Assembly: GCF_014084105.1 (NCBI RefSeq)
Contig: NZ_CP048289.1
Coordinates: forward strand, 5,651,922-5,715,921
Reading direction: 5' to 3'
Length of the DNA stretch: 64,000 nt
From: Streptacidiphilus sp. P02-A3a
GTDB taxonomy: Bacteria > Actinomycetota > Actinomycetes > Streptomycetales > Streptomycetaceae
Both the position numbers and the translations under genes were made by a program. Within the stretch, counting starts at the first letter, position 1, and every line of letters starts with the position of its first letter. Under the pieces are notes generated by a model. It saw only the letters and a list, made by a program, of their open reading frames with translations. It made no database searches and had not been told where the DNA came from. Of this stretch, positions 1-7,317 are shown piece by piece.

Positions 1-139
1 CCTGCGCCGCCCCTCCCCCCAGGACGAGGCCGCTCGCTACGGCGAACCGACACCCACGTCGGTGCGGTGCGCCAGCCGTTCGAGGGCGCGGCCATCCGAC
101 CCAGCCCCGAGCCTGATCAGCTCACCGGCGCGGACCCCG

Positions 140-487
140 TCACGGGAGCCAGCGCTTCGCCGTCTCAACGCTGCTCTCGATACTCTCGTTGAACGCGACA
201 GCGACCTGGGGCGAATGACGGCGGATCAGGTTCACAACCTGCTCGAAGAGCGGCAACAGCTCTGCCTTCGTACGGAGCCCACCCCCGACGATGATCACAT
301 CCCACGGCCCCTCGGCCAGCGATCCGAGAACGGCCGATTCGGCTGAGTCATTGGGCATGACCATCGTCATCGTCACGTCAATACTGTGCTCGGCGAAACG
401 CGTGGCCTCTTTCTCCAGCCTGGTAAGAACGTCTTCCGAGTTGGGCAGATCCGCAGGGTCGTAGCCAATGAGAAGTACCGAAGGCAT
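140..487 (-). CDS. Conserved hypothetical protein, Rossmann-like
   Basis: A 115-residue protein that opens MPSVLLIGYDP, an opening I recall from a family of small unknown Streptomyces proteins. The alternating hydrophobic strands (VLLIGY, VTMTMVM, WDVIIVGGG, VAVAFN) suggest a small alpha/beta, response-regulator-like or flavodoxin-like fold. No signal peptide, membrane segment or catalytic motif is visible. An in-frame ATG lies 8 codons upstream (511), but the GGTAGG before 487 and the family-like N-terminus favour the shorter form. It is monocistronic, with no gene to its left in the window. The function is unknown. Confidence 0.72.
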   Translation of the reverse strand: MPSVLLIGYDPADLPNSEDVLTRLEKEATRFAEHSIDVTMTMVMPNDSAESAVLGSLAEGPWDVIIVGGGLRTKAELLPLFEQVVNLIRRHSPQVAVAFNESIESSVETAKRWLP

Positions 488-636
488 ATGACTATGCCTA
501 CCAATTTTCACCCGTCCCTCACCCCGACTGACACTGCCTCACTCCATCGGGTGGCACGCCCGGCACCCCGCCCCCGCACAGCGTCAAAAAGCGCCAGAGC
601 CCACCACACCACGACCGACGCAGGCGCGTGCCAGCC

Positions 637-1152
637 TCAGCCAGCGGACGCTACCCGAGGTGCCGCCGACTCGACTGGGGGATTCGACCGCAGCTCGGCT
701 CCCGCCAGCAGCAGGAACTTACGGGTGGACTCCCGGCAGTAGTGAATCCGCCGAGCAAGCCCGGAGACCGAGGCCCCGGCCTCGTACTGGCGGCGCAATT
801 CCGTCAGGTCCACCGGGTGGGCGGTTCGCACCGGCCGGTACGCAGGCCGGATGGTCACCCCGGCCAGCCGCAGCACTTTCGCCACGTACTGCGTCGACCG
901 GCCGACCTCTGCGGCGAGCAGCAACAGACTGGCCCCGGCCCGGTACCGGGGTGTCAGCCGCCTTCCCAGCTCGATCTCGTCCGCACGCGACAGCAGCCCC
1001 CGCAGCGTGAACACCTCGCCGCTCGCCTCCGCGAACAGACGGCGGACCAACGGGAGGTCATCGTCCGCACAGGCCTGGCGCACCGCCGCCGCGTATCGCG
1101 TGCGCGGGCTCTCGCCGCACGGTTGGCCGGAACGCGAGGAGGCATGTGTCAC
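637..1152 (-). CDS. Helix-turn-helix domain protein
   Basis: A protein of 171 residues starting at GTG 1152. The start overlaps the stop of the upstream 63-codon gene as GTGA, so translation is probably coupled. Two resolvase-like helix-turn-helix segments are visible: about residues 70-95 (GASLLLLAAEVGRSTQYVAKVLR) and about 120-150, where YEAGASVSGLARRIHYCRES resembles the homeodomain-like HTH of Hin/Tn3 resolvases and WhiA-like small regulators. No catalytic serine recombinase domain precedes them, so it is a DNA-binding protein rather than a recombinase. A longer frame opens upstream, but it would run through the preceding gene. The target is unknown. A divergent GntR gene lies just beyond the small upstream ORF. 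Confidence 0.7.
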   Translation of the reverse strand: MTHASSRSGQPCGESPRTRYAAAVRQACADDDLPLVRRLFAEASGEVFTLRGLLSRADEIELGRRLTPRYRAGASLLLLAAEVGRSTQYVAKVLRLAGVTIRPAYRPVRTAHPVDLTELRRQYEAGASVSGLARRIHYCRESTRKFLLLAGAELRSNPPVESAAPRVASAG

Positions 1153-1340
1153 GCCGCACCGCCCACTCGGCCACGCAGGTCGGCCTGCGCCACCTTCACG
1201 TCGTAGGCGTCGTTGAATCGCGCCCAGCCGAGTGGATTCCCGTCCTCCCCCGCGACCGGTTCGCTCTCGACGGTCAGCCGCCAGAGCATCGCCGATCGGT
1301 CCCACACGATCGACAGCGCCAGTGAAACCAGTGAACGCAA
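1149..1340 (-). CDS. Small hypothetical protein, TTG start
   Basis: A 63-residue ORF with a near-perfect ribosome binding site (GAGGAGG, 7 nt before a TTG codon at 1340). Its stop overlaps the GTG of the following HTH gene. The sequence (RSAMLWRLTVESEPVAGEDG, then LGWARFNDAYDVKVAQADLR) has no motif I recognise and is not membrane-spanning. The strong Shine-Dalgarno sequence and the coupling are the main support for its being real. It is the first gene of a two-gene operon divergent from a GntR/UTRA regulator, so that regulator is the likely controller. Confidence 0.6.
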   Translation of the reverse strand: MRSLVSLALSIVWDRSAMLWRLTVESEPVAGEDGNPLGWARFNDAYDVKVAQADLRGRVGGAA

Positions 1341-1412
1341 CGACCCGCCTCCTCGTCTGCCTAACCCGCCTGTCGCCAGGGCGCGCAGCAGCGACGCCCC
1401 GTCAGGTCCGAG

Positions 1413-1424
1413 TGAACTAGTTCA
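1413..1424. promoter_or_regulatory. Perfect 12-bp palindrome, candidate GntR operator
   Basis: TGAACTAGTTCA lies in the 174-bp divergent gap between the small-ORF/HTH operon and the GntR/UTRA gene. Position and symmetry fit autoregulation by that GntR protein. Binding is inferred. Confidence 0.55.
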
Positions 1425-1514
1425 GTGTCGGACTGACCGAAGCACTCACACGACGGTGTCGAGCGCTCTAGGTTGCTCAGTGACGGAGACTCAGACGGAT
1501 GGAGAGGCAGGCTC

Positions 1515-2237
1515 ATGCCCGTTCCCAGGACATTCACCGTGATCGCGGACAGCTTCCGGCAGCGCATCCTGTCCGGCGAGCTGGAACCCGGCACAAAGCT
1601 TCCGACGAACCGGGAGATCAGTGGGCAGTGGCAGGTGGCGGCCGCCACCGTCTCCCGGGCGCTACAGGCGCTCCAGGTGGAGGGGTTCATCCGAACCACC
1701 CCGCGTGGCACCTTCGTCGCCGACGAGCCCAAGGTCGGACTCTCCAGTCGGGATCGGCTCGCTCGGGTGCAGCGGGTGAAGTCGATCCTCGCCGAGGGTG
1801 AGACCAGCCGGGTGACGGCCGCAGGTCTGGTCGTCCCGCCGCTGTACGTGGCCGAGTTGTTCGATCTGGACGCCGGAGACCAGGTCGTCCGCCGGGAGTG
1901 GATCTCCGGCCGGGGGCAGACCCGGACGACCTTCGCCGTCACCTGGTACCCGGCCCAGTTCGCAGCCCTGGTGCCCGACCTGCTGAGCACCGCCCCCGGC
2001 AAGAACGCCGGACTGACCGCCCGCGTACTGGAGGCCACCGGCCGGTCCATCACCCACGCCCGGGAGGACATGCACGCCAGGCAGGCCGACGCCCGCGAGG
2101 CCTCAGCCCTCGGCCTCGCCGTCGGTACCGCCATCCTCGCCGGAGCCCACCGCTGGAGCGACGACGCCGGAGTCGTCGAGTACGGCGAGTGGTGCCTCCC
2201 GCCCCGGTTCACCCTCGGCTACGAGTACCAGCTCTGA
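1515..2237 (+). CDS. GntR-family regulator with UTRA-type effector domain (HutC subfamily)
   Basis: A protein of 240 residues starting at ATG 1515, with GGAGAGG 7-8 nt upstream; an in-frame TTG at 1473 lacks such a site. Residues 1-70 form a winged helix of the GntR class (FTVIADSFRQRILSGELEPG, KLPTNREISGQWQVAAATVSRAL, GFIRTTPRGTFV). The remainder matches the UTRA ligand-binding fold (VVRREWISG, then FAVTWYPAQF, and a C-terminal YGEWCLPPRF). HutC-type regulators bind small sugar- or amino-acid-derived ligands; the ligand here cannot be read from sequence. The gene is transcribed divergently from the small-ORF/HTH pair across a gap with a palindromic operator. Similar regulators occur in actinomycete integrative elements, but no integrase or transfer gene is seen here. 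Confidence 0.85.
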   Translation: MPVPRTFTVIADSFRQRILSGELEPGTKLPTNREISGQWQVAAATVSRALQALQVEGFIRTTPRGTFVADEPKVGLSSRDRLARVQRVKSILAEGETSRVTAAGLVVPPLYVAELFDLDAGDQVVRREWISGRGQTRTTFAVTWYPAQFAALVPDLLSTAPGKNAGLTARVLEATGRSITHAREDMHARQADAREASALGLAVGTAILAGAHRWSDDAGVVEYGEWCLPPRFTLGYEYQL

Positions 2238-2252
2238 GGCGTCGGAGTGGCG

Positions 2253-3185
2253 TCAGACGGTGAGCACGATCTTGCCCTGGGTGCGGCCGGACTCGACGAG
2301 GTGGTGGGCCTTGGCGGCTTCGGCCAGCGGGAGGGTGTGCTCCACGTGGGGGCGCAGCTTGCCCGCGTCGGCCAGGGCGGCGAGGGCTTCCAGGCCGACG
2401 TGGTCGGGCTCCACGGTGATCCCGGCGAAGCGTCGCCCGGCGGCGACGGTCGCCGCCCGGAGTTCGGCGTTGGCGCGGTCCACGATGGTGACCAGGAGGC
2501 CGCCGGGGCGCAGCGCGCGGATCGACCGGGGGCCGTACTCGCCGCCCACGGCGTCCAGTACCACGTCGGCGTCGTTGACCGCCTCGGTGAAGTCGGCGCT
2601 GCGGTAGTCGATGACGTCGTCCGCGCCGAGGCCGCGGACGAAGTCGTGCTTGTCCGCTCCGGCGGTGGCGATCACCCGGGCGCCGCGGGCCTTCGCGATC
2701 TGGACGGCCAGGTGGCCGACGCCACCGCCGCCCGCGTGGACGAGCACCAACTGCCCGGCCCGCACGTCGGCCGCGTCCACCAGGCTCTGCCAGGCGGTGA
2801 GCCCGGCCAGGGGCAGGGCCGCCGCGTGGGCGTGGTCGAGCGCGGCCGGTTTGCGCGCCAGCTGCCGGGAGGGCACGGCGACGTACTCGGCGTAGGAGTT
2901 TCCGGCCCTCGGAAAGAAGGGCATGCCGAAGACCTCGTCGCCGACCTGGAATCGGGTGACGCCGGGGACCACCTCCTCGACCACGCCCGAGAGGTCCCAG
3001 CCGAGGATGAACGGAGGCTCGCCGAGCAGCGGGAAGGCCCCGGAGCGCACCCCCGCGTCGACCGGGTTGACGGAGGCCGCGCGGACCCGGACCAACACCT
3101 CGGAAGGCAGCGGCCGCGGCCGCTCCACCTCGGTGAGCTCCAGTACCCCGGGACCGCCGAAGGAACGCTGGGTGATCGCGCGCAT
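2253..3185 (-). CDS. Quinone oxidoreductase / zinc-independent medium-chain dehydrogenase
   Basis: An MDR-superfamily protein of 310 residues. The N-terminal GroES-like domain has ASVNPVDAGVRSG and GWDLSGVV. The Rossmann NADPH site LVHAGGGGVGHLAVQIAKA is about residues 140-160, and FTEAVNDADVVLDAVGG follows. The cysteine ligands of zinc alcohol dehydrogenases are absent, so it should be an NADPH-dependent quinone or enone reductase. The ATG at 3185 has GGAG 8 nt upstream; the longer frame to 3296 would enter the divergent TetR promoter. It is divergent from a TetR gene over two identical palindromes, so it is the probable target of that repressor, most likely for detoxification of electrophiles or quinones. 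Confidence 0.9.
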   Translation of the reverse strand: MRAITQRSFGGPGVLELTEVERPRPLPSEVLVRVRAASVNPVDAGVRSGAFPLLGEPPFILGWDLSGVVEEVVPGVTRFQVGDEVFGMPFFPRAGNSYAEYVAVPSRQLARKPAALDHAHAAALPLAGLTAWQSLVDAADVRAGQLVLVHAGGGGVGHLAVQIAKARGARVIATAGADKHDFVRGLGADDVIDYRSADFTEAVNDADVVLDAVGGEYGPRSIRALRPGGLLVTIVDRANAELRAATVAAGRRFAGITVEPDHVGLEALAALADAGKLRPHVEHTLPLAEAAKAHHLVESGRTQGKIVLTV

Positions 3186-3224
3186 GTCGGTAACTCCTGC
3201 TTCTCGTATGTGAGTTGTAGCTTT

Positions 3225-3234
3225 AGCGATCGCT
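3225..3234. promoter_or_regulatory. Operator palindrome AGCGATCGCT, copy 1
   Basis: A perfect 10-bp palindrome, preceded by TTT, in the divergent gap between the oxidoreductase and TetR genes. An identical copy lies 36 bp downstream. It is a candidate TetR site close to the oxidoreductase start. Confidence 0.75.
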
Positions 3235-3260
3235 TCAGGCGTAGAACATAGCACGTCTTT

Positions 3261-3270
3261 AGCGATCGCT
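3261..3270. promoter_or_regulatory. Operator palindrome AGCGATCGCT, copy 2
   Basis: The second identical palindrome, again preceded by TTT, 13 bp before the TetR ATG. Two sites, each nearer one gene, suit simultaneous repression of both divergent promoters. Confidence 0.75.
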
Positions 3271-3283
3271 ATAGACTCCTTCC

Positions 3284-3907
3284 ATGACAACCGCACGCGT
3301 CGGACGGCGCGCCTTCGACCGGGAGCAGGCCCTGGAGACCGCGCTCAGGGAGTTCTGGCTGCACGGCTACGAGACGACCTCGGTCGCCGCGCTCACCAAG
3401 GCGATGGGCATCAACCCGCCGAGCCTGTACGCGGCCTTCGGCGACAAGCGGCAGCTGTTCCGTGAGGCCGTCCAGCGCTACGCGGACAGCTACGGCAGTT
3501 ACGCCGCCCGGGCGCTGGCCGAACCGACGGCGCGCGGCACGGTGGAGGCGATGCTGCGACTGGCCGCCGCCGAGTACACCGACCCCGGGCACCCCCCGGG
3601 CTGCCTGGTCATCAACGGCGCGACCAACTGCACCCCGGCGGCCGCGGAGGTCAAGGCCGAGCTGCGGGCGTTGCGCGAGGGAACCAAGTACGCCCTGGAA
3701 CAGAAGATCCGTGCCGATGTCGACCACGGCCTGCTGCCCGCGGACACCGACGCCGCCGCGCTGGCCTCGTTCTACGCGTCCGTCATGCAGGGCATGAACA
3801 CCCAGGCCTGCGACGGGGTCGGCCGCGAACTGCTGGACCGGGTGGTCGACGCCGCCCTCCGGGCCTGGCCCACCGCCCGGAAGTTCGCCCAGCCGCAAGG
3901 AGACTGA
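3284..3907 (+). CDS. TetR/AcrR-family transcriptional repressor
   Basis: A protein of 207 residues. The N-terminal HTH (FDREQALETALREFWLHGYE, TSVAALTKAMGINPPSLYAAFGDK) occupies residues 10-57. It belongs to the subgroup that often controls oxidoreductases, with a C-terminal helical domain containing GCLVINGATNC, a conserved Cys-bearing loop in the TetR_C_16/AcuR-like group. It is divergent from the quinone oxidoreductase. The ATG at 3284 sits just after the second AGCGATCGCT palindrome, consistent with autorepression. The cysteines at about residues 107 and 117 (GC, NC) could sense thiol-reactive compounds; this is inference. Confidence 0.9.
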   Translation: MTTARVGRRAFDREQALETALREFWLHGYETTSVAALTKAMGINPPSLYAAFGDKRQLFREAVQRYADSYGSYAARALAEPTARGTVEAMLRLAAAEYTDPGHPPGCLVINGATNCTPAAAEVKAELRALREGTKYALEQKIRADVDHGLLPADTDAAALASFYASVMQGMNTQACDGVGRELLDRVVDAALRAWPTARKFAQPQGD

Positions 3908-3998
3908 CGCCCCTTCGACGCCCCGTGGTGCTGGCACACTCCCTCCATTGCCGACAGACTTGGCTGGTCCTCGTCAACTCTTGAGACGGAGCCCTGCC

Positions 3999-4883
3999 TT
4001 GACTCACTCCCACCGGGTCCGGACCAACGCCCGTACGCTGGCGCTCGCCGCAGGCGCCGTCCTGTTCGCCGCGACCGCGTCGGCCGGGACCGCCCACGCC
4101 GCCGCGCCGGTGTGGACCGAGACCGGTAGCAGCCTGCAGAGCACCCTCACCGCGGGCGAGGGGGTGACCACCGTGCACGCGCCGGGCGGCGGCGACACCG
4201 TGCTCTACCGGGGCCTGGGGTCGATCCCGCTGTCGGTGCTGGTCCAGGGGTGGACCCACATCGGCGACCCGGACTCCGCCGACGGGTACGTCTTCGACGC
4301 GTACCAGAGCGGCGCGAGCACCCCGACCAGCAAGATGTTCCGGGTGACCACCCCGTCCGGGGCCGCCTACGAGTACACCCACACGCTGGTCCCCGGGGAG
4401 CTGTACAACAACTCCTTCGACGCCGTCTCGCCGGACACCCAGTGGATGGTCGCCGGCGAGTGGGGCACCATGTCGCACCTGCAGATCTACCCGACACCGC
4501 TGCTCAACCCCGCCACCGGGCGCACCGGCGGCAGCCTGGACCTGTCCGGGCTGATCCAGCTCGACCACCCGGTCAACGACGTCCAGGGCTGCGACTTCAC
4601 CAGCGCCACCCAGCTCGTCTGCGCCTCCGACGACTCCTCGCGGACGCTGTTCCCGGACGCCGAGCCGCTGCTGGAGATCGACCTCTCGGGCCCGCTGACC
4701 GGCGGCGACACCACCGGCCACGTCACCGACATCGGCGCCGTCCCGGAGCACAGCATCTGCTCCGGAACCTACGAGGACGAGGGCGTCGACTACGACACGG
4801 CGACCGGGGTGCTGCGGGTGGAGATGATCCAGCCCAGCGTCTGCGGAGCGGTCACCACGGTCTACACCTACCAGCGGGCCTGA
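3999..4883 (+). CDS. Secreted protein of unknown function
   Basis: A protein of 294 residues starting at TTG 3999, with GACGGAG 8 nt upstream; the longer ATG frame from 3948 lacks a site. A clear Sec signal peptide (RTNARTLALAAGAVLFAATASAGTAHA, cut near residue 34) is followed by an acidic, beta-rich mature domain with repeated W/Y-containing strands (WTHIGDPDSADGYVFDAYQS, EWGTMSHLQIYPTPLL, VPEHSICSGTYEDEGVDYD). The pattern is compatible with a small beta-propeller or beta-helix, but I do not recognise a family. Cys pairs near CDF...CAS and CSG...CGA could form disulfides. It is a single gene between TetR and a small cytoplasmic ORF. Its role is not inferable. Confidence 0.78.
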   Translation: MTHSHRVRTNARTLALAAGAVLFAATASAGTAHAAAPVWTETGSSLQSTLTAGEGVTTVHAPGGGDTVLYRGLGSIPLSVLVQGWTHIGDPDSADGYVFDAYQSGASTPTSKMFRVTTPSGAAYEYTHTLVPGELYNNSFDAVSPDTQWMVAGEWGTMSHLQIYPTPLLNPATGRTGGSLDLSGLIQLDHPVNDVQGCDFTSATQLVCASDDSSRTLFPDAEPLLEIDLSGPLTGGDTTGHVTDIGAVPEHSICSGTYEDEGVDYDTATGVLRVEMIQPSVCGAVTTVYTYQRA

Positions 4884-4966
4884 CGGTTCTCCCGGTCCCG
4901 GCCCTCCGGGGGCCCGCGCGCCCGGCTCGACGTGCGCGCGGGCGGAACCGGTCGGACGATGGGTCC

Positions 4967-5224
4967 ATGTTCGAACGCAAGCCCAGCACCGTCGTCCCGC
5001 AGGACCCGCAGACCGACTGGATCCAGGCGGAGGTGTTCTTCCGCGAGGGCCAGAAGCTCGACGACCGCTTCCCGCAGCTGCGGGCCGGGGGCGAGGTGCG
5101 CTTCGAGGGCGGCTGGCTGCATTTCCGGCCCGGCCGGGACACCCCCGCCAAGGACGCCGCGCTGAAGGTGGTCACCGTGTCGGCCGAGGCGGTCAAACGC
5201 GTGGAGTGGAAGGCCACCGACTGA
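4967..5224 (+). CDS. Small hypothetical protein
   Basis: An 85-residue protein (MFERKPSTVVPQDPQTDWIQ, then AEVFFREGQK). It is acidic and soluble, with a beta-rich C-terminus (GGEVRFEGGWLHFRPGRDT, ALKVVTVSAEAVKRVEWKA). There is no signal peptide or known motif. The start ATG 4967 is the only one that avoids the preceding gene's stop region; the Shine-Dalgarno sequence is weak. Codon third positions are strongly G/C, as expected for a real gene. The function is unknown. Confidence 0.6.
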   Translation: MFERKPSTVVPQDPQTDWIQAEVFFREGQKLDDRFPQLRAGGEVRFEGGWLHFRPGRDTPAKDAALKVVTVSAEAVKRVEWKATD

Positions 5225-5226
5225 CG

Positions 5227-5280
5227 ACGGCCCGCCTCCACTGCACGGCCCGCCTCCACCGCACGGCCCGCCCCCGCTGC
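5227..5280. repeat. Three 18-bp tandem repeats
   Basis: Three units of the form ACGGCCCGCCTCCACTGC (5227-5244, 5245-5262, 5263-5280), differing at two or three bases, immediately after the stop of the 85-residue gene. They are followed by ACGGACAG. A recent slippage array in the convergent gap is the simplest reading. Confidence 0.8.
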
Positions 5281-5319
5281 ACGGACAGAAGCAGCCGGGG
5301 CGGGCCGGGACCGGTGGGC

Positions 5320-5631
5320 CTACTCGCCGAAGTCCCCGCTGAGCGCGTCCTGGACCTCCGGACTGAGGTACAGCGGCGCGTCCAGGTTCTCGGCGTGCCA
5401 GGTCTGCGGGTAGCTGCGCCGGATCGCCTCCGACGGGCCGAGGCCCAGCAGGTCGCAGAAGAACGCCACGTCCCGCCCGTAGCCCCGGAAGTCGCGGATG
5501 ACCGCCACGGTGCTGGTGTCGACCGGCGGCATCCGCGGCTCCTCCTCGTCCAGGTAGCGGTACCCGATGGCCAGGTAGACGCTGCCGATGTCCTCCATGG
5601 CGGCGCCGGGCGTGCTCCAAATGGTCTTCAT
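5320..5631 (-). CDS. Small hypothetical protein
   Basis: A 103-residue soluble acidic protein beginning MKTIWSTPGAAMEDIGSVYL, with a W/Y-rich middle (RDFRGYGRDVAFFCDLLGLG). I do not recognise a family. The ATG at 5631 abuts GGACCC, and the promoter-proximal DNA carries a nested inverted repeat (5632-5672). It is convergent with the 85-residue gene. Confidence 0.55.
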   Translation of the reverse strand: MKTIWSTPGAAMEDIGSVYLAIGYRYLDEEEPRMPPVDTSTVAVIRDFRGYGRDVAFFCDLLGLGPSEAIRRSYPQTWHAENLDAPLYLSPEVQDALSGDFGE

Positions 5632-5672
5632 GGGTCCGTTGTGCCCGGGTATGCCCGAATGAAAACGGACCC
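5632..5672. promoter_or_regulatory. Nested inverted repeats upstream of the 103-residue gene
   Basis: The outer arms GGGTCCGTT (5632-5640) and AACGGACCC (5664-5672) are perfect. An inner CGGGTATGCCCG (5646-5657) lies between them. The left arm abuts the start codon of the minus-strand gene at 5631. It could be an operator or a 5' UTR hairpin that masks the ribosome binding site. Confidence 0.5.
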
Positions 5673-5732
5673 TCCAGCTCCAGTTGCCCCGGCGCCCGCC
5701 CAGGCCGCACGGCGGCCCGCCACCCGAACGGC

Positions 5733-6503
5733 TCAGTCGCCCAGCGCCCAGTTCGGCGGGCGCCGCTCCAGGAACGACAGCATCCCCTCGCGCGCCTCCG
5801 CCGAGCCGAACAGCAGCGCCGACTGCGCCACCATCGACTCCTCGTCCCGGTCGAAGGTCCGCAGCAGCTCCGCCGTCACCAGCCGCTTGGTCTCCGCCAG
5901 GCCCTGCGGGGACGCCTTGCGGAAGCTGTCCAGCAGGCCCGCCACCGCCCCCTCCGGGTCCGCGGACGCCTCGCTGACCAGGCCGATCCGCTGCGCCTCG
6001 GCGGCGTCGAAGACCGCGCCGGTGAGGTACCAGCGGGCCGCGCCGCGCGGCTCCAGCCGGGACAGCAGCGCCAGCGAGATCACCGCCGGGGCGAGGCCGA
6101 GCCGCACCTCGGTGAAGGCGAAGGTCGACTTCGGACCGGCCACCACCAGGTCGCAGGCGCCCAGCAGCCCCAGGCCGCCCGCCCGGACATGGCCGTCCAC
6201 CCGGGCCACCACCGGCTTGGCCAGCTCCGCCACCGAGCGCATGGTGGCGACCAACCGGCGCGGGTTGGCGGTGGGGTCGCCGCTGGTCGCCTCCGAGAGG
6301 TCGGCGCCCGCACAGAAGGTGCCGCCGGTGTGGGTGAGCACCACCGCCCGGACCGCCGGGTCCTTCCCGGCCTCGGCCAGCCCCTGCTCCAGCTCCGCGA
6401 CCAGGCGCGAGGAGAGCGCGTTGCGGTTGGCCGGGGAGTCCAGCACGAGGGTCGCGACCCCCTGCTCGACGCCGTAGCTGACCAGGGGCGGGGTCTCGGA
6501 CAT
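5733..6503 (-). CDS. Enoyl-CoA hydratase/isomerase family protein
   Basis: A crotonase-fold protein of 256 residues. The oxyanion-hole segments are GTFCAGADLSE (about residues 62-72) and HVRAGGLGLLGACDLVVAG (about 105-123), followed by FAFTEVRLGLAPAVIS. Classical hydratase catalytic glutamates would sit at GGLGLLGACD and TEVRLGL; the Glu in TEVRLG is present, while the first position is Gly/Leu, so the exact reaction (hydration, isomerisation or other) is uncertain. The start ATG 6503 has AAAGGA about 8 nt upstream; a longer frame to 6623 is not needed. It is a single gene, likely in fatty-acid or branched-chain acyl-CoA degradation. Confidence 0.9.
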   Translation of the reverse strand: MSETPPLVSYGVEQGVATLVLDSPANRNALSSRLVAELEQGLAEAGKDPAVRAVVLTHTGGTFCAGADLSEATSGDPTANPRRLVATMRSVAELAKPVVARVDGHVRAGGLGLLGACDLVVAGPKSTFAFTEVRLGLAPAVISLALLSRLEPRGAARWYLTGAVFDAAEAQRIGLVSEASADPEGAVAGLLDSFRKASPQGLAETKRLVTAELLRTFDRDEESMVAQSALLFGSAEAREGMLSFLERRPPNWALGD

Positions 6504-6651
6504 GGGTGGGGGTCCTTTCGTTGCGGTCCGCATGCTGAGATGTGACGCTACTCCCCCGGCTGCCGCCCGGTAAGGATCATGCCCCGGGAAGCGGCCGGGA
6601 TCACACCCCGAGCCGCGGACCACCGGTGGACACCGGGCCGCCGCCCCCGGC

Positions 6652-7317
6652 TCAGCCCAGCCAGCCGGGCCGGACCAGCCCCGACTCGTACGCCAGCACC
6701 ACCAGTTGCGCCCGGTCCCGGGCGCCCAGCTTCACCATCGCCCGGCTGACATGGGTCTTGGCCGTGAGCGGGCTGACCACCAGCCGTCCGGCGATCTCGT
6801 CGTTCGACAGGCCGAGGCCGACCAGCGCCACCACCTCGCGCTCGCGGTCGGTCAGCCGCTCCAGCGGGGCGGAGGGCTCCGGCTCCTTGGAGCGCGCGGC
6901 GAACTCCGCGATCAGTCTGCGGGTGACCCCCGGCGACAGCAGCCCGTCCCCGCCGTGCACCGCGCGGACCGCGCGGACCAGCTCGGCCGGTTCGGTGTCC
7001 TTCACCAGGAAGCCCGCCGCCCCCGCCCGCAGCGCCTCGAACACGTACTCGTCCAGTTCGAAGGTGGTCAGCACCACCACCTTCACCCCGGCCAGCGCCG
7101 GATCGCCGGAGATCAGCCGGGTGGCCGCGAGCCCGTCCTGCTCCGGCATCCGGATGTCCATCAGCACCACGTCCGGTACCTGCTCCCGGGCCAGCCGGAC
7201 GGCGGCCAGGCCGTCGTCGGCCTCGGCCACCACCGTGATGTCGGGCTGGGCGTCCAGCAGCGACCGGAACCCGGCCCGGACCAGCAGTTGGTCGTCGGCG
7301 AGCAGGACACGGATCAT
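6652..7317 (-). CDS. NarL/FixJ-family response regulator
   Basis: A protein of 221 residues. The receiver domain is residues 1-120, with acidic pocket LLADDQ, phospho-acceptor Asp in VVLMDIRMPEQDG (about residue 54), TTF at about 82 and LVKD with the conserved Lys at about 104. The C-terminal LuxR-type HTH has LTDREREVVALVGLGLSNDEIAGRLVVSPLTAKTHV. The ATG overlaps the stop of the upstream sensor kinase as ATGA, so the two are coupled. It is the output half of a DesK/NarX-type two-component pair; the target genes are unknown. Confidence 0.95.
   Translation of the reverse strand: MIRVLLADDQLLVRAGFRSLLDAQPDITVVAEADDGLAAVRLAREQVPDVVLMDIRMPEQDGLAATRLISGDPALAGVKVVVLTTFELDEYVFEALRAGAAGFLVKDTEPAELVRAVRAVHGGDGLLSPGVTRRLIAEFAARSKEPEPSAPLERLTDREREVVALVGLGLSNDEIAGRLVVSPLTAKTHVSRAMVKLGARDRAQLVVLAYESGLVRPGWLG

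Noticed and set aside
637..1305. Longer start for the HTH gene at 1305
   Set aside because: It would run through the 63-codon gene, and the GTGA overlap points to GTG 1152.
637..2237. An integrative mobile element at the window start
   Set aside because: GntR and HTH genes can occur on such elements, but there is no integrase, transfer gene or attachment repeat.
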